Assembly: GCA_964036195.1 (NCBI GenBank)
Contig: OZ038454.1
Span: 28,010,315 to 28,074,314 of the forward strand
Direction: 5' to 3'
Source: Sphaerolaimus hirsutus
Taxonomy: Eukaryota > Nematoda > Chromadorea > Monhysterida > Sphaerolaimidae
Length of the DNA stretch: 64,000 nt
Shown: positions 25,601-35,129 of the stretch, piece after piece
Position numbering within the stretch: the first letter of the stretch is position 1
Layout of the letters: each line of letters starts with the position of its first letter
Translations under genes and position numbers: made by a program
Notes under the pieces: generated by a model
What the model was told of the DNA's origin: nothing
Databases searched by the model: none
Seen by the model: the letters and a program-made list of their open reading frames with translations, nothing else

Positions 25601-28600
25601 GTGTTACTCGTAGAGTACAGCGCGAAAAGTACCTGCACATGTGCTAGTAGTGGTGGGCAGACAAAAAGGGCATTAGTTTTCAAGGGAGGGATGAATCCAA
25701 GGATGGAACAAAACGTTTTCAAAAAATGCGTATTTGTATGTGAAATTGAGAGAGAAAAATGCAAAATACGTAATGAAAAAGTATCGAAATATGCAGCTGC
25801 CGTTTAAAAAACTGTTTCGACGCTTCCGTTAAAAACTCGAACAATACTTCCAAAGACAAATGAAAACGTTCAGAAAAAAAGTGCCACCAACCACATCGGG
25901 CACGAGGGCGCCCAAAGGCAGCACGGCTAATTTCACGAACATCTCCCGCTGGTCCGGGGGCAGCGAGTCCAGCCAGTGTTTAGCCAGGGCGCACCAGGGG
26001 ACACTACCAGACCCGGGAAAATGCTCTGGAAATGGCTAATGTAATGCAAAGTGTAAAAAGTCATGGAAAATGCACAGGAAATTTGGAAACGAGTACCAGG
26101 GCATTTTACATGACTTCTTACACTTTGCATGACACTTGACATTTTGCAGGACATTTTACAGGTTCCGGGAGTGGCACCAGCTGCTCTTTGTGTCTTTGGT
26201 CCACTTCTTGCAGACCAATTCCAGCTCGGAGTTGCGCATGCAGCGCACGTAGCTCAGCCAACTGCGTCGCGTAGAGACATCAATTTATTCACTTGTGTTT
26301 TGTTTCGGAGGGGGTTTTGAGGAGGGTCACCCGCTAAACAAGGGTGCCCATTATCTATCCAGCTAAATATCTAAAAAAAATTTGCCAGGGAGGAAATTTT
26401 TTCCTACTGTAGCGATAACGGGTGGTCAATTCCGAAAGTAAAATGGGGGAAAATTTAAGTGTAAAAATTTAACAGCTGGGTAAAAAATTAAAAGAATTAC
26501 TTTTCTAATAACTTTTTACTTTTCTTTTCAATTTTTACCTTTTATTTCTTTTTTTTCACTACTCAACTTGCGGAAGTGGCACAAACCCATCCTACAAAAT
26601 ATCCCCCCCCCCCCGAAATAGAAATAGAAACCCATTCCATCCATTTCCACCAACCCAAACTCCCCTCAAAGCCCCCCCCCCACGCACGTGTCCCTGTCGC
26701 GTTTGCAGAGCAGCGAGGCGAGCAGACCCACCATGTAGGGCAGGTTGCCCGCCGCGCAGATCAGGTCCATGGCGCAGTCGGGCAGCTGGTCGTGCCCCTT
26801 GCCGCCCCCAGACAGGTGCATGTGCACTGCGATAGTGGGTGGGGCCGTTGGAGGGCGGGGGTTATCATTATCATGCTTTTAATGCAAATTTGAACGCAGA
26901 TGCTCATGATGGGTGAGAAATCTAATAGCTAAGACGGAACCGCGTGGAATATATATGAGGCATCTACTTCTAAAAGTTGACAAGTCCAAAACCTGAAAAT
27001 TTAGAGTTAGGCCCGGAAACGTCATCTGGGGCTACTTCCGCACATTTTTTATCATTTTCCATAAAATTTTTGACCTCACATGCCCATATGGCAAAGTGCC
27101 AAATTTGACATTTTTGGGGAAAAATGCAAAAATTTCGGGCAAGAAGTCGACAAGTCCACCTAGTTTAGTGCAAGAAGTCGACAAGTCCATTCCTCCGCTT
27201 CCTTTTTTATGGGAAAAAATAGCAAGAAATGTGATATGTCCACTATGGACAGCTACTTCTAAAAGTCGACAAGTGCATCAATTGCCCATAAGGCAGCCTC
27301 ATCTTCCCCGGGAACAAAAATGTTTGTTAGTGCAAGAAGTCGACAAGTCCAATTCCCTCACAAAAACAGTTTTGCTCTGACCGAATGTAAATTTATGGAC
27401 ACCCAATTTTTCACATAAAGGTTGAGAGCAGGGGCTGAAAATTTGACACTTTATTGTCAACATATGGAACTTAATGGAAAGCATGAGAGAGCCAAATTGG
27501 ACACGCACCACGGGCCAGGAATTGAGTCAAAAAATTAAATGCGATTTACTCAAAATCACATTTTGTGGACTTGTCGACTTTTAGAAGTAGAGGCCTCATA
27601 TCCTTCTTAATGTTGAAAGTTCTGAAAAGTTCTTTATGATATCCGTTAGCCACCAATAAATTTCACATGATTGTATCAAACGGTAGCGTCATTTCACACT
27701 CTCATAAACTACTCAACACAACTTTCACACTGGGCACATTGTCACTACACAGTATAAAAACCGCCTTTTTCCAAAAAAAAATGTTCACGATGCAAATGAA
27801 CAAACATGCAAAAATGTCCAGGGCCTGCGCATCGGACAGGGGGTAGCGATGCAGCTGCACCAGGCGGCAGTTGGTGTGCTCCATGTGCAGCAGGTGGCCG
27901 GCCGTGGTCACGGCCACGCAGTGCACCTGTAATTTGGATATGGGCTTTCGTGTTTTTGGGACGGTGCCAATTCCAAGTGCATAGGTAAAAAAAACAATTG
28001 AGAAGTAATGAAATGAAATATGAAAAGGAAAGTAAAAAATTGAAGAGATGTAAATTTTTCATCTCATTTCACATCTTAAATGTGCTTTATATAACATGCG
28101 CATAGTTTCCCCACTAACTTCCAAGTTGTCGAAAAACTGAAAGCTCTCCTGGTGATTGATATCATCTAGAACGAAGAGTGGTCGCATGTTCCAGATCGCT
28201 CCGCCCGTTCTCAGCATCTGCGATACAATTCAGTGACATTAGAACATCCTGCCGTAACAAATCCTCACTCTTTAAAATTAAAATTTCAGCGGGATAAAAA
28301 TATCTTTGACCAGACTTTTTGAAAAAAGTGGTAAAAAACACAAGTCAAGCCTTGGTAGATACAGCTTGGGTTTAACAAACAATACCCCCTACTAAACTTT
28401 GGCATCTAAACCACACGACCGACCTTACTGAGAACTGATCTAGCGGCGTCCAGAGTGTCGAACTCCACATCGATGCCGTCCACCCTGGTCTTGAGGCCCA
28501 GCAGCACGCTGAGCTGCATGTACAGGTCGTTGACGATGCTCAGCAGGTCTCTGGGGGATAAACGCGATATTATCAATTCTTACCACAAAGAAAAGTGCAA

Positions 28601-31600
28601 AAAATGCAATGCCGCCGACGGGAATCGAACCCGTTTCACGGATTACGCGCGGGCGCTGATCACTGGGACCAGTGCCGGCTTAGTTCAAGTCAGTAGGGTG
28701 GCAGAATTTACCGTACCGTACCGTACCGTACCGCATTTTTGGAAAATTTACCGTACCGTACCGTACCGTTTACCGCACTTTTAGAAATTTACCGTACCGT
28801 ACCGCGTACCGCATTTTCCAAAATTTACCGTACCGTACCGCGTACCGCACTCATTTACCGCAGAAAATGCGGTAAATTTTACTCAGATTGACCTTAAAAA
28901 TTCACCTTAAAATTGACTTTAAGATGTGGTGTTCTATAAAGTTTTTGTGCGCAAGCACGCAATTTTGACACTGATTTGAAACCCTTCCATTTCCACATGC
29001 AATATTGCTGTAACTCTTCATTTACATTAGTATAATGTGTTTTTAAAATCAAGCCATGTGCTTCAAATCGCTCTGTAGTTGTTTTACATCATCCTCAATG
29101 TTTTGAGCTTATTTGTTGTAGGTACATATGTATAGGGTTCAAACGGGATTGACTTTTCGGGATCGGGATCGGGATTCACTTTTTGAGATTTCGGGATCGG
29201 GATCGGGATCGGGATTGGGGTTTCGGGATCGGGATCGGGATTGGTTTTTTGAGATTTCGGGATCGGGATCGGGATTGGCCGGGATTGGGGTCACGGGATC
29301 GGGATCGGGATTGGGATAGGCATTTTTCCGGGATCGGGATTGGGTTCTAGGGATAGAGATTTTGGCCATTTTTCTGGCATTCACAGTTGTTCATAAAGGT
29401 CTCAAAACACTGTTGGATGCCAGAAAAGTGGCATAAAATTGACGCTGGGGGTTTGCATCCACTTTTTTGCATGCAAAAACGTCATTATTTCACTTTTTAT
29501 AATTTCCACTAATTTTTCCGGGATCGGGATCCCGGACTTGGGAGTTTCTCGGGATCGGGATCGGGATTTGAAAACTTTCGGGATCGGGATCGGGATTGGT
29601 ATTTTTGAGATTTCGGGATCGGGATCGGGATTGGGGTTTCGGGATCGGGATCGGGACTGGTAAATCCCGGAATTTCACGGGATCCGGGATCGGGATCGGG
29701 ATCCCGTTTGAACCCTACATATGTATGCACTTATATACTTTTTACCATTTTCACCCACTTAGCAATTTTTCACCCACTTTTAGCAATTTTTCTCCATTTC
29801 TTCCTTCTAAACCTTAAAAAAGCCTATATATCGAGCCACTGCATTGTGGTTAATGTAATTCTATGTTATCACAATGTTATTGTGTTCTAAAGTCCATTAA
29901 CAGATTGCATAATTCAATTTTCTGTCAATTCATGAAGTAAAAATTGTCTGTTGTCCGGCATTGGTACATTTCTGACAAGCGAAAATTTACCGTACCGTAC
30001 CGCGAACCGCACTTTTCAGATTTACCGTACCGTACCGTTTACCGCAAAATGAAGATTTACCATACCGTACCGTTTACCGCATGAGAGAAAATTTACCGTA
30101 CCGTACGGTTTACCGCAAGGCCGTACCGTCTGCCACCCTACAAGTCAGGGGTCTCCAAGATTTTGGCCCTCGCGGGGGCTGGATAGATAGCAAATCGCTC
30201 CTCCGGAGGGATAGATAGCTGAAAAAATTTTCTGGGGGGGCTTGGGGGGGGGGCTCGCGGGGGCAAAATAACGCGGCTTTTTCAGTACATAGAAGGCTGA
30301 AAGGGAAAAATCGCTAATAATCGGTTAAAAGTGGCCAAAAGTAGGTTTAAAATGGCTAAAACAGGTATATAACCATGCATATAGCTGGAGAGCACGTTTT
30401 TGAAGGTGAAAAACTATAAAAGGGTGCGAAAATAAGTGATTTTGAGGGAAAAATTTCTCAAAAACCACTCCAGATAGATAGATAGCTGAGCGATTTGGGG
30501 GGGTCTTTGGGGGTAGTAGCCAAAAATATTGCCTCGGGATAGATAGATAGCTGAGCAGCCTCCGGGATAGATAGATAGCTGGCGGATTTGGGGGGGGGGG
30601 CAGCCCCCCCCTAGGAGACCCCTGGTTCAAGTCCCTTCTATGGGCTTATATACGGCAACATCGTTAACGGTGCACGCTTCGGCACCGTACCTGGAAGTGC
30701 AGTTGAGCCAAATGAGTCTGCCAAAAAGGTGCTGCTGCTGCGGCTGGGGCCGCGCCAGCCGCCTGGCCAGCACGAGCGTGTCCGCGCGCCGCAGCACCGC
30801 CGCCACGCTGGACGTCTTGCCCGTGCCCGCGCCGCCAACCACACCCACCCACCCGCTGTCTGGGGGCAGTGATTGGTGACTGATTGAGGAGAACAGAAGT
30901 TGGTGTGAAAGGTGGTATAGAGCCCCCACACACTGGATGTCAACTGAATTCGTGTCAACTAAATGTCAACTGAATTTAAGTTATACTTTGATTTCAACTT
31001 ATCTATCTGATAGAGCATAGTTAATTTTACATCATGACACTTCATTTTCATTGTTCCTGTTAAGTGTGATGCTTTTTACAAACTTCTTGTTTTATTCAAT
31101 TGACACTGGGTTGACGCGAATTTGCGATGTCAATTAGTGTGTGTGGGCCCATAGAGCGGCAGGTACATTGAAATTTTGAAAAACACCTTTTTAATTTTGA
31201 AAAACACAATTTTTTAAAGCAGCTTCGAACGCATTTGCGTTTGCTAGAATTTATTGTCATCTCCACTGACAGTAGTTGACAGAAACCTCATTCTGGTGAA
31301 CACAAATGCATTCAAAAATATTCATGAATTTGCTAAATTTCATGTGCATGGCCAAACAGAAAGCCCCCCCCCCCCGACGCAGTGCATCAGGGGGCAGTCC
31401 CAAGCCCTGTAAAGTGTAAAGTAGAGTGTCAATTGTAAAGTCAAATGCAAAGTAAAGTGTCAATCAAAACAAAAAAGAAAATATTTTATTACTGAACTTC
31501 GCATGAAAGCTGACAGTTTACTTTGCATTTGACTTTACATTTGACACTTTACTTTACACTTTACAGGGCTTGGGACTGCCACCAGGTCACCGACCTTGTT

Positions 31601-34600
31601 CAGCGAGCCAGTCGAGCTGTCGTATCAGATCTCTGTGCATGGCCGGCCGCACCACGTACAGGTGCGCCGGCGTGGCACGATGGCCGCCGCACTGCATCTG
31701 CGCGCGTGATACACCCGCGTTTCGGGAAATGGCTCGGGAAAATAGGGTTTAGGAAAATGACACATCAGTGAGCTATTCAGCATGGGCCAATCGTAGCATT
31801 TTGATGCTACTCCCAAAATTCTAAAGTCTGAACCCAAATAACCAAAAGCAACAGTTACGTCAAGATGGAAGGTGAAACGTCAACTGCTAAAAACATTTTC
31901 TACACTTTCGGCTTAAAAATGTCAACTGAAAATGAACAGAACCCTTTTTTGCTTTGCTTTAAAACACATTTGCTTTAAAAATTGCAAACAATCAGCCACG
32001 CAAAAAGACAGCCAGTCATCCACTGGCCAGCCAACCCACCTGCATCTTGACCTCATTCTGCCCCAGCACGCACTGCTTGAGCGTCTCGTTGGTGATGTGC
32101 AGCGCGTCGGCCAGGTGCTCGGTGCCCTCCTCCCTGAGCGCGGACACGAGCGGCTGCAGCGACGCGGCCGCCCCTTCGTACAGCCGCAGCAAGTGCCACA
32201 TGGCCGAACTGCTGCTGCTCGCTTCGCTCGGGGAGAAGCATGTCTGCGTGCAGAATTGGGGTTTGCGAGTTCGCAGGTAGGGATGGATAAAAAGCGCTTT
32301 TTTCAACTGCCCCGCCTTTTTTTAAAAAAGCGCTCTTTTTAAAAAAAACGCGCTTTTTAAAAAAAATTGTCAAGACGTTTCATAGAGAGCTCCCAAATAT
32401 GGTTCTGAGTCAATATATAAATACAGGTATATCATACAAGTGGCAGTACTTCTGATGATATACAGCCATAGGATGGCCGTGGGGCCATGGAATAGCATTA
32501 TAAGTGGGGTTTTATCCAAAAAAAATGGAAAAATAATGGAAAAATGCCGGAAAACTGAAAATGGAGCCGGAAAACGGAAAAATGGCCCGGAAAAACGGAA
32601 ACGTAAAAATTTTCAGCTGCCGGAAAACGGAAAGGTGAAAAATTTTTGGCTGCCGGAAAACGTAAAGGTAAAAATTTGTCCTGCAGAAAAGCGGAAACGG
32701 AAACGGAAATTTGACACCCTAGCCAAAAACTACTTATGTTCTAGACGATAGGGTTGGGACGATATATCGTATCGAATATCGGATATCGACCATTTTTTCA
32801 TATCGAATATCGAATATCGATATCGAAAATTTTGAAAAAATATCGAATATCGATATCGAATATCGACCATTTTTTCGATATTTTTCGATATTCTGGTATT
32901 CTTTTTGAGGTATTTGTGATCCCATAAAAAATGGCTGAAGTCAACAAAAAGTGGATGTTGCAGCCAAACATGTATGCTTATGAATGCACAAAGTAATATA
33001 TCATATATTAATGCCATGTTATTTTCACATTGAGCTATCAAAAGTAGAATATCAAGGGTAATGTATACACATCCTTACAAAATATATGATATTAACACAG
33101 CAAACTGCATCACAAGGAAACCATTTCACCAAACCTTTGCCTGGCAGCATGGCTCAAAAATTTTGCTGTTTATTTTAAAATACCAACCTTTTAAAAATGT
33201 AAAAAGCCAGCCACCCCTAGTCACAACTAGGGTTGGCAAGCGATTTTTTTTAAGCGATTTTTTTAAAAAAAATTCCGATTTTTATTTAAAAAAATCGCAG
33301 CACCCGCACCGATTTTTTTAAAAAAAAATCGCTGGCGAAAAATTTTGGTACTCTAGCACTAGGTAAAATGCAAAAATTTTTGCGCGCGAGCGCGCATTTT
33401 CATGCAAGCAATCCATCATTTGCTTTTTTCATTACCTTTTCAACTAATTTGGTGGTGTAGCACCCATTTCTGTGTGCTTTTAAGCATGTAAGGTAGGCCA
33501 TGAATCATTTCGGAAAGTATTCATTGGTATGCTATGTGTTTTAACATCAATATTTATGCAAATGCATCCATGTTCACTCCCAAGATGATTTTTACTTTGT
33601 TCTCAGCAAGAACGTGCAATTTCTGCAAACAAAATCGCAAATGATTGATGAGGTGTAATTCACGCTGCTAATATAACTAGATAATTACTCTGAAACTTAA
33701 AAATAACTGACTTTCAAGCTTTTCTAAAGCTCTACAGTACTTGTATTACAACAGAAAGCATAAGTTTGCACTCCCTATCAATTTATATGGCTTTTCTTAC
33801 CTTTAGAGGCGATTTTAGAGAGAATTGGGGCTAATTTCAACCCCAGCGATTTTTATTAAAAAAAATCGATTTTTTTTAAAAAAAATCGATAAAAAAATCG
33901 GGGTCGTAAAAAAAATCGATTTTTTTCCAACCCTAGTCACAACTATGACCTGAAGTGTTTGCTTAACAATTTTTCACCTTATATAATTTGATTCATCCTG
34001 TTTTTATTTCATTACCTCATTTCAACTGTTGTGAGCCTCATTAAAAAAGATTATCAACCATGTTTGTGTCCAAATGGAAATACAATATGCCCCGCTGTAC
34101 TAAAATATCGAAATATCGAAAATATCGAAATATCGATATCGAATATAGAGCATATTTTCATATCGAATATCGAGGGTCCATATCGTATCGATATCGAATA
34201 TCGACTTTCAGAAAAAAATATCGAATATCGATATCGTAAAGTCATATCGTCCCAACCCTACTAGACGATAACGCGTAGCAGGATACTTAGGTACACAATT
34301 TCATAAAAACACAAAGTACAAGGACTCGAGTACGAACAACATACGCATTTACACAAAACGAAAAAATATTTCAAAATGAGAAAGACGGAGTCGCGTACGA
34401 GCGACGAACGTATTTTTCCTGAGACGCTTATGTGATGAGAACTTTGATGACGACGTTCTTATGAATGTTACGGTGATTTCTACACTACAGCAAAAGCGAC
34501 GCCATGGGCGGGGCTTGGGAACCTTTTGGCTTTTGTGTCCTTGTGTAATTTGCCTTGGAATGGATTATTATGCCTGAATTTAATGTGTCCCATTTCGTCT

Positions 34601-35129
34601 ATATTGTTTTCACGTTGGCACATTTATTTCAACTTCATATACCGAGTGGAGTGCATACCTTGTGCCAGTGTTGTTAAAGTACTGGTATTTCTTGAAAACG
34701 TAAACGTAAATACCCGCAGTTAGTGAAAGCTATGTATACATAACACAATATGCATACTGACCGCCCATTTGTACGGCGGCAAAGATCAAAGTGGCAAAAG
34801 AGTCACCCAAGCCACTTGAAAGCATCGCTATTGTTGTAGTGCATAAGTACACCCATTCCTTCAGAAAAAAGCATTACATGCGATCCACGGAGTATCCGTA
34901 AGTATTCACATTGGATGCATATTCACCGATTTCCCTTGATCAGAGACCTCCGCAACGCCACACTTTAACTTTCAACTACATAAAAATGTGCGACCTCAAG
35001 AATAGAATCAGTTTGCGCCTGCGAGAACACTTTGGGCGTCAAAAATCGGGCCAGAAATTCCGCCTGCCCATCTCTGAGCAGGATCTGCTCGCACCGACGC
35101 AACGCCCGAATTTCGCTGCCGCATTCCAT
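16670..35129 (-). CDS. Apaf-1/CED-4-like CARD and NB-ARC apoptosome adaptor, complete
   Basis: Twenty-three exons: 35129-34995, 32243-32040, 31697-31595, 30859-30691, 28550-28424, 28217-28119, 27926-27806, 26826-26688, 26261-26178, 26003-25892, about 25632-25533, 25169-25050, 24620-24450, 24289-24161, 23903-23632, 22988-22898, 21640-21384, 20597-20431, 19094-18899, 18666-18441, 17882-17562, 17281-17123 and 16747-16670; about 1192 residues. Residues 1-113 resemble the CED-4 CARD (EIRALRRCEQILLRDGQAEF; LLRLYEGAAASLQPLVSAL). NB-ARC follows: the hhGRExE-equivalent VVRPAMHRDLIRQLDWL, P-loop GGAGTGKT (156-163), Walker B LFVLDD (260-265), GNLP (346-349) and a winged-helix LHPLLHEYL near 485. The position of the sensor Arg in the TTR motif reads TTA (VTTAG). 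A helical region and a divergent propeller-like C-terminus (VDLDSGARLY, DDIMVYDIL) without WD dipeptides follow. It probably assembles a caspase-activating platform; the C-terminal fold is inferred. It is longer than CED-4 and close to Apaf-1. Confidence 0.85.
17398..17470 (-). repeat. tRNA-like sequence (SINE head or pseudo-tRNA)
   Basis: The minus strand shows an A-box-like TAGCTGTGGTAG and a B-box GAGTTCGATTCC about 45 bases apart. The acceptor stem does not close well, so a functional tRNA is unlikely. The stretch between the boxes (GCGCCCACGCGTTAT) resembles the one at 28608-28680. Confidence 0.4.
19122..19669. repeat. Mosaic repeat: CAGGGACG-family left part, GGGATC-family right part
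   Basis: The left part has GATTTTTGAGCGGGG and the GCGCCATGGCGCC block typical of the element at 19951. The right part is GGGATC reiterations ending GGGATCCCGTTTGAACCC. The GCGCGCTTGCGCGC palindrome (about 19425-19441) lies between the two. No flanking duplication was found. Confidence 0.55.
19951..20387. mobile_element. hAT-type MITE, CAGGGACGTA family
   Basis: It runs CAGGGACGTAGCCAGG..CCTGGCTACGTCCTTG with the exact duplication ACTCAAGC at 19943-19950 and 20388-20395. It contains G and C tracts, a GCGCCATGGCGCC block and the GCGCGCTTGCGCGC palindrome. It lies in an intron of the Apaf-1-like gene. Confidence 0.9.
21730..22699. mobile_element. hAT-type MITE, AGCTATCTATC family, with a nested copy
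   Basis: It runs CAGGGGTTTAGTAG..AAAACCCCTG with the exact duplication GGTAGCGG at 21722-21729 and 22700-22707. It fills most of the intron 21641-22897 of the Apaf-1-like gene. A second copy is inserted inside it. Confidence 0.85.
22100..22602. mobile_element. Nested AGCTATCTATC-family copy
   Basis: The ends CAGGGGTCTCCTAGG and GGAGACCCCTG sit within C tracts of the host element, so the duplication (C8) is not informative. Confidence 0.7.
23089..23422. mobile_element. CTCGAA-family MITE variant
   Basis: The ends are CGTATTTGCTTGAATA and TATTCCAGCAAATACGG, with TTGAATAATCCCCCC blocks inside. This is a diverged subfamily of the TACCGTATT group in an intron of the Apaf-1-like gene. Confidence 0.65.
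24290..24449 (-). mobile_element. Introner-like fold-back element forming an Apaf-1-like intron
   Basis: The intron between exons 24620-24450 and 24289-24161 is made of one element. On the minus strand the donor CTG|GTGCCACTC lies at one terminus and the acceptor TTTTGCAG at the start of the other arm. The flanks CCCTGGTG and CCTTGGTG (7 of 8) look like the target duplication. Removing the element and one flank leaves an open frame (GDIPLVLTDV). Because splicing uses an inner AG, the host protein gains the in-frame peptide GILHGSGMP from the element arm. Confidence 0.75.
24718..24875. mobile_element. CACACTAGTTGACAT fold-back MITE
   Basis: Inverted arms CTAGTTGACATCGACAC and GTCGATGTCAACTAG enclose TCAACT, GTTCC and TTCAAAGCTTGC words shared with 4765-4942 and 49249-49420. 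It lies in an intron of the Apaf-1-like gene. Confidence 0.7.
25283..25480. mobile_element. Fold-back element, TGTAAAATG family
   Basis: The ends GTGCCTCTCCCAGACACTG and CAGTGTCTGGGAGTGGCCC are inverted. This copy lies inside an intron and not at its edges. Confidence 0.65.
26004..26177 (-). mobile_element. Introner-like fold-back element forming an Apaf-1-like intron
   Basis: The whole intron between exons 26261-26178 and 26003-25892 is one element. On the minus strand the donor is CTG|GTGCCACTCCCGG, and the acceptor is GGTAG within the opposite terminus, where relatives have GGGAG. Flanks AGCTGGTG and CCCTGGTG (6 of 8) suggest the target duplication. Joining the outer sequence gives TKSSWCALAKHWLDSL; the spliced form gains three codons (CVPW in place of W) and stays in frame. 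Confidence 0.75.
26954..27602. mobile_element. Inverted-repeat element with AAGTCGACAAGTCC words
   Basis: The arms (TATGAGGC.TCTACTTCTAAAAGTYGACAAGTCC and its complement) are about 35 bp. Inside, AAGTCGACAAGTCCA recurs at about 27142, 27173, 27253 and 27337. It lies in an intron of the Apaf-1-like gene. The target duplication was not resolved. Confidence 0.65.
28608..28690 (-). repeat. tRNA-like sequence (SINE head or pseudo-tRNA)
   Basis: The minus strand reads an A-box-like TGGTCCCAGTGATCAGC and a strong T-arm ACGGGTTCGATTCCCGT followed by CGGCGGCA. The acceptor stem is only partly paired, so a degraded tRNA or SINE head is favoured over a working gene. Confidence 0.45.
28694..30140. mobile_element. 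hAT-type TACCG-family element, middle layer
   Basis: It runs TAGGGTGGCAGAATTTACC..CCGTCTGCCACCCTA with the exact duplication CAAGTCAG at 28686-28693 and 30141-30148. Subterminal TTTACCGTACCG words surround a core with a GTGCGCAAGCACGC palindrome near 28950. Confidence 0.9.
29133..29717. mobile_element. hAT-type GGGATC-family element, inner layer
   Basis: It runs TAGGGTTCAAACGGGATT..GGATCCCGTTTGAACCCTA with the exact duplication CATATGTA at 29125-29132 and 29718-29725. Confidence 0.92.
30924..31149. mobile_element. CCCCACACACTGG fold-back MITE
   Basis: The duplication is TATAGAGC / CATAGAGC (7 of 8) at 30916-30923 and 31150-31157. The body is the inverse of the one at 10676-10950 (CTATCTGATAGAGCATAG, AAGTGTCATGATG). 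Confidence 0.75.
31390..31588. mobile_element. Fold-back element, TGTAAAGTG family
   Basis: Arms GGGCAGTCCCAAGCCCTG and CAGGGCTTGGGACTGCC lie against the donor of exon 31697-31595 (the donor is followed at once by the terminus). The far end is inside the intron, so it does not make the whole intron. Confidence 0.65.
32278..32721. repeat. Mosaic MITE: AAACG-type left part, TTTCCG-type right part
   Basis: The left end is TAGGGATGGATAAAAAGCGC with a body matching the AAAACG elements (AGCTCCCA.ATAT, GGGGCCATGG.ATAGCATTATAAGT). The right end is GGAAACGG words and TTTGACACCCTA of the TTTTCCG family. The flanks TTCGCAGG and GCCAAAAA do not match. Confidence 0.6.
32749..34260. mobile_element. hAT-type ATATCG-family element (host of a nested copy)
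   Basis: It runs TAGGGTTGGGACGATATATCG..CATATCGTCCCAACCCTA with the exact duplication CTAGACGA at 32741-32748 and 34261-34268. It sits in the first intron of the Apaf-1-like gene. Its termini (GTTGGGACG) differ from the GTTCAAACG type of the other ATATCG copies. Confidence 0.9.
33228..33935. mobile_element. hAT-type AAAATCG-family element, nested
   Basis: It runs TAGGGTTGGCAAGCG..TTTCCAACCCTA with the exact duplication GTCACAAC at 33220-33227 and 33936-33943. The core matches 12395-13052 in inverse orientation, with the GCGCGCGAGCGCGC palindrome near 33381. Confidence 0.92.

Larger units (their letters stand above)
28691..30624. mobile_element. AGCTATCTATC-family MITE, outer layer of a three-level nest
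   Basis: The ends are CAG|GGGTCTCC and GGAGACCCCTG with the target duplication GTTCAAGT at 28683-28690 and 30625-30632. Only its first three bases lie left of the next insertion; the rest resumes at 30149. Confidence 0.85.
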
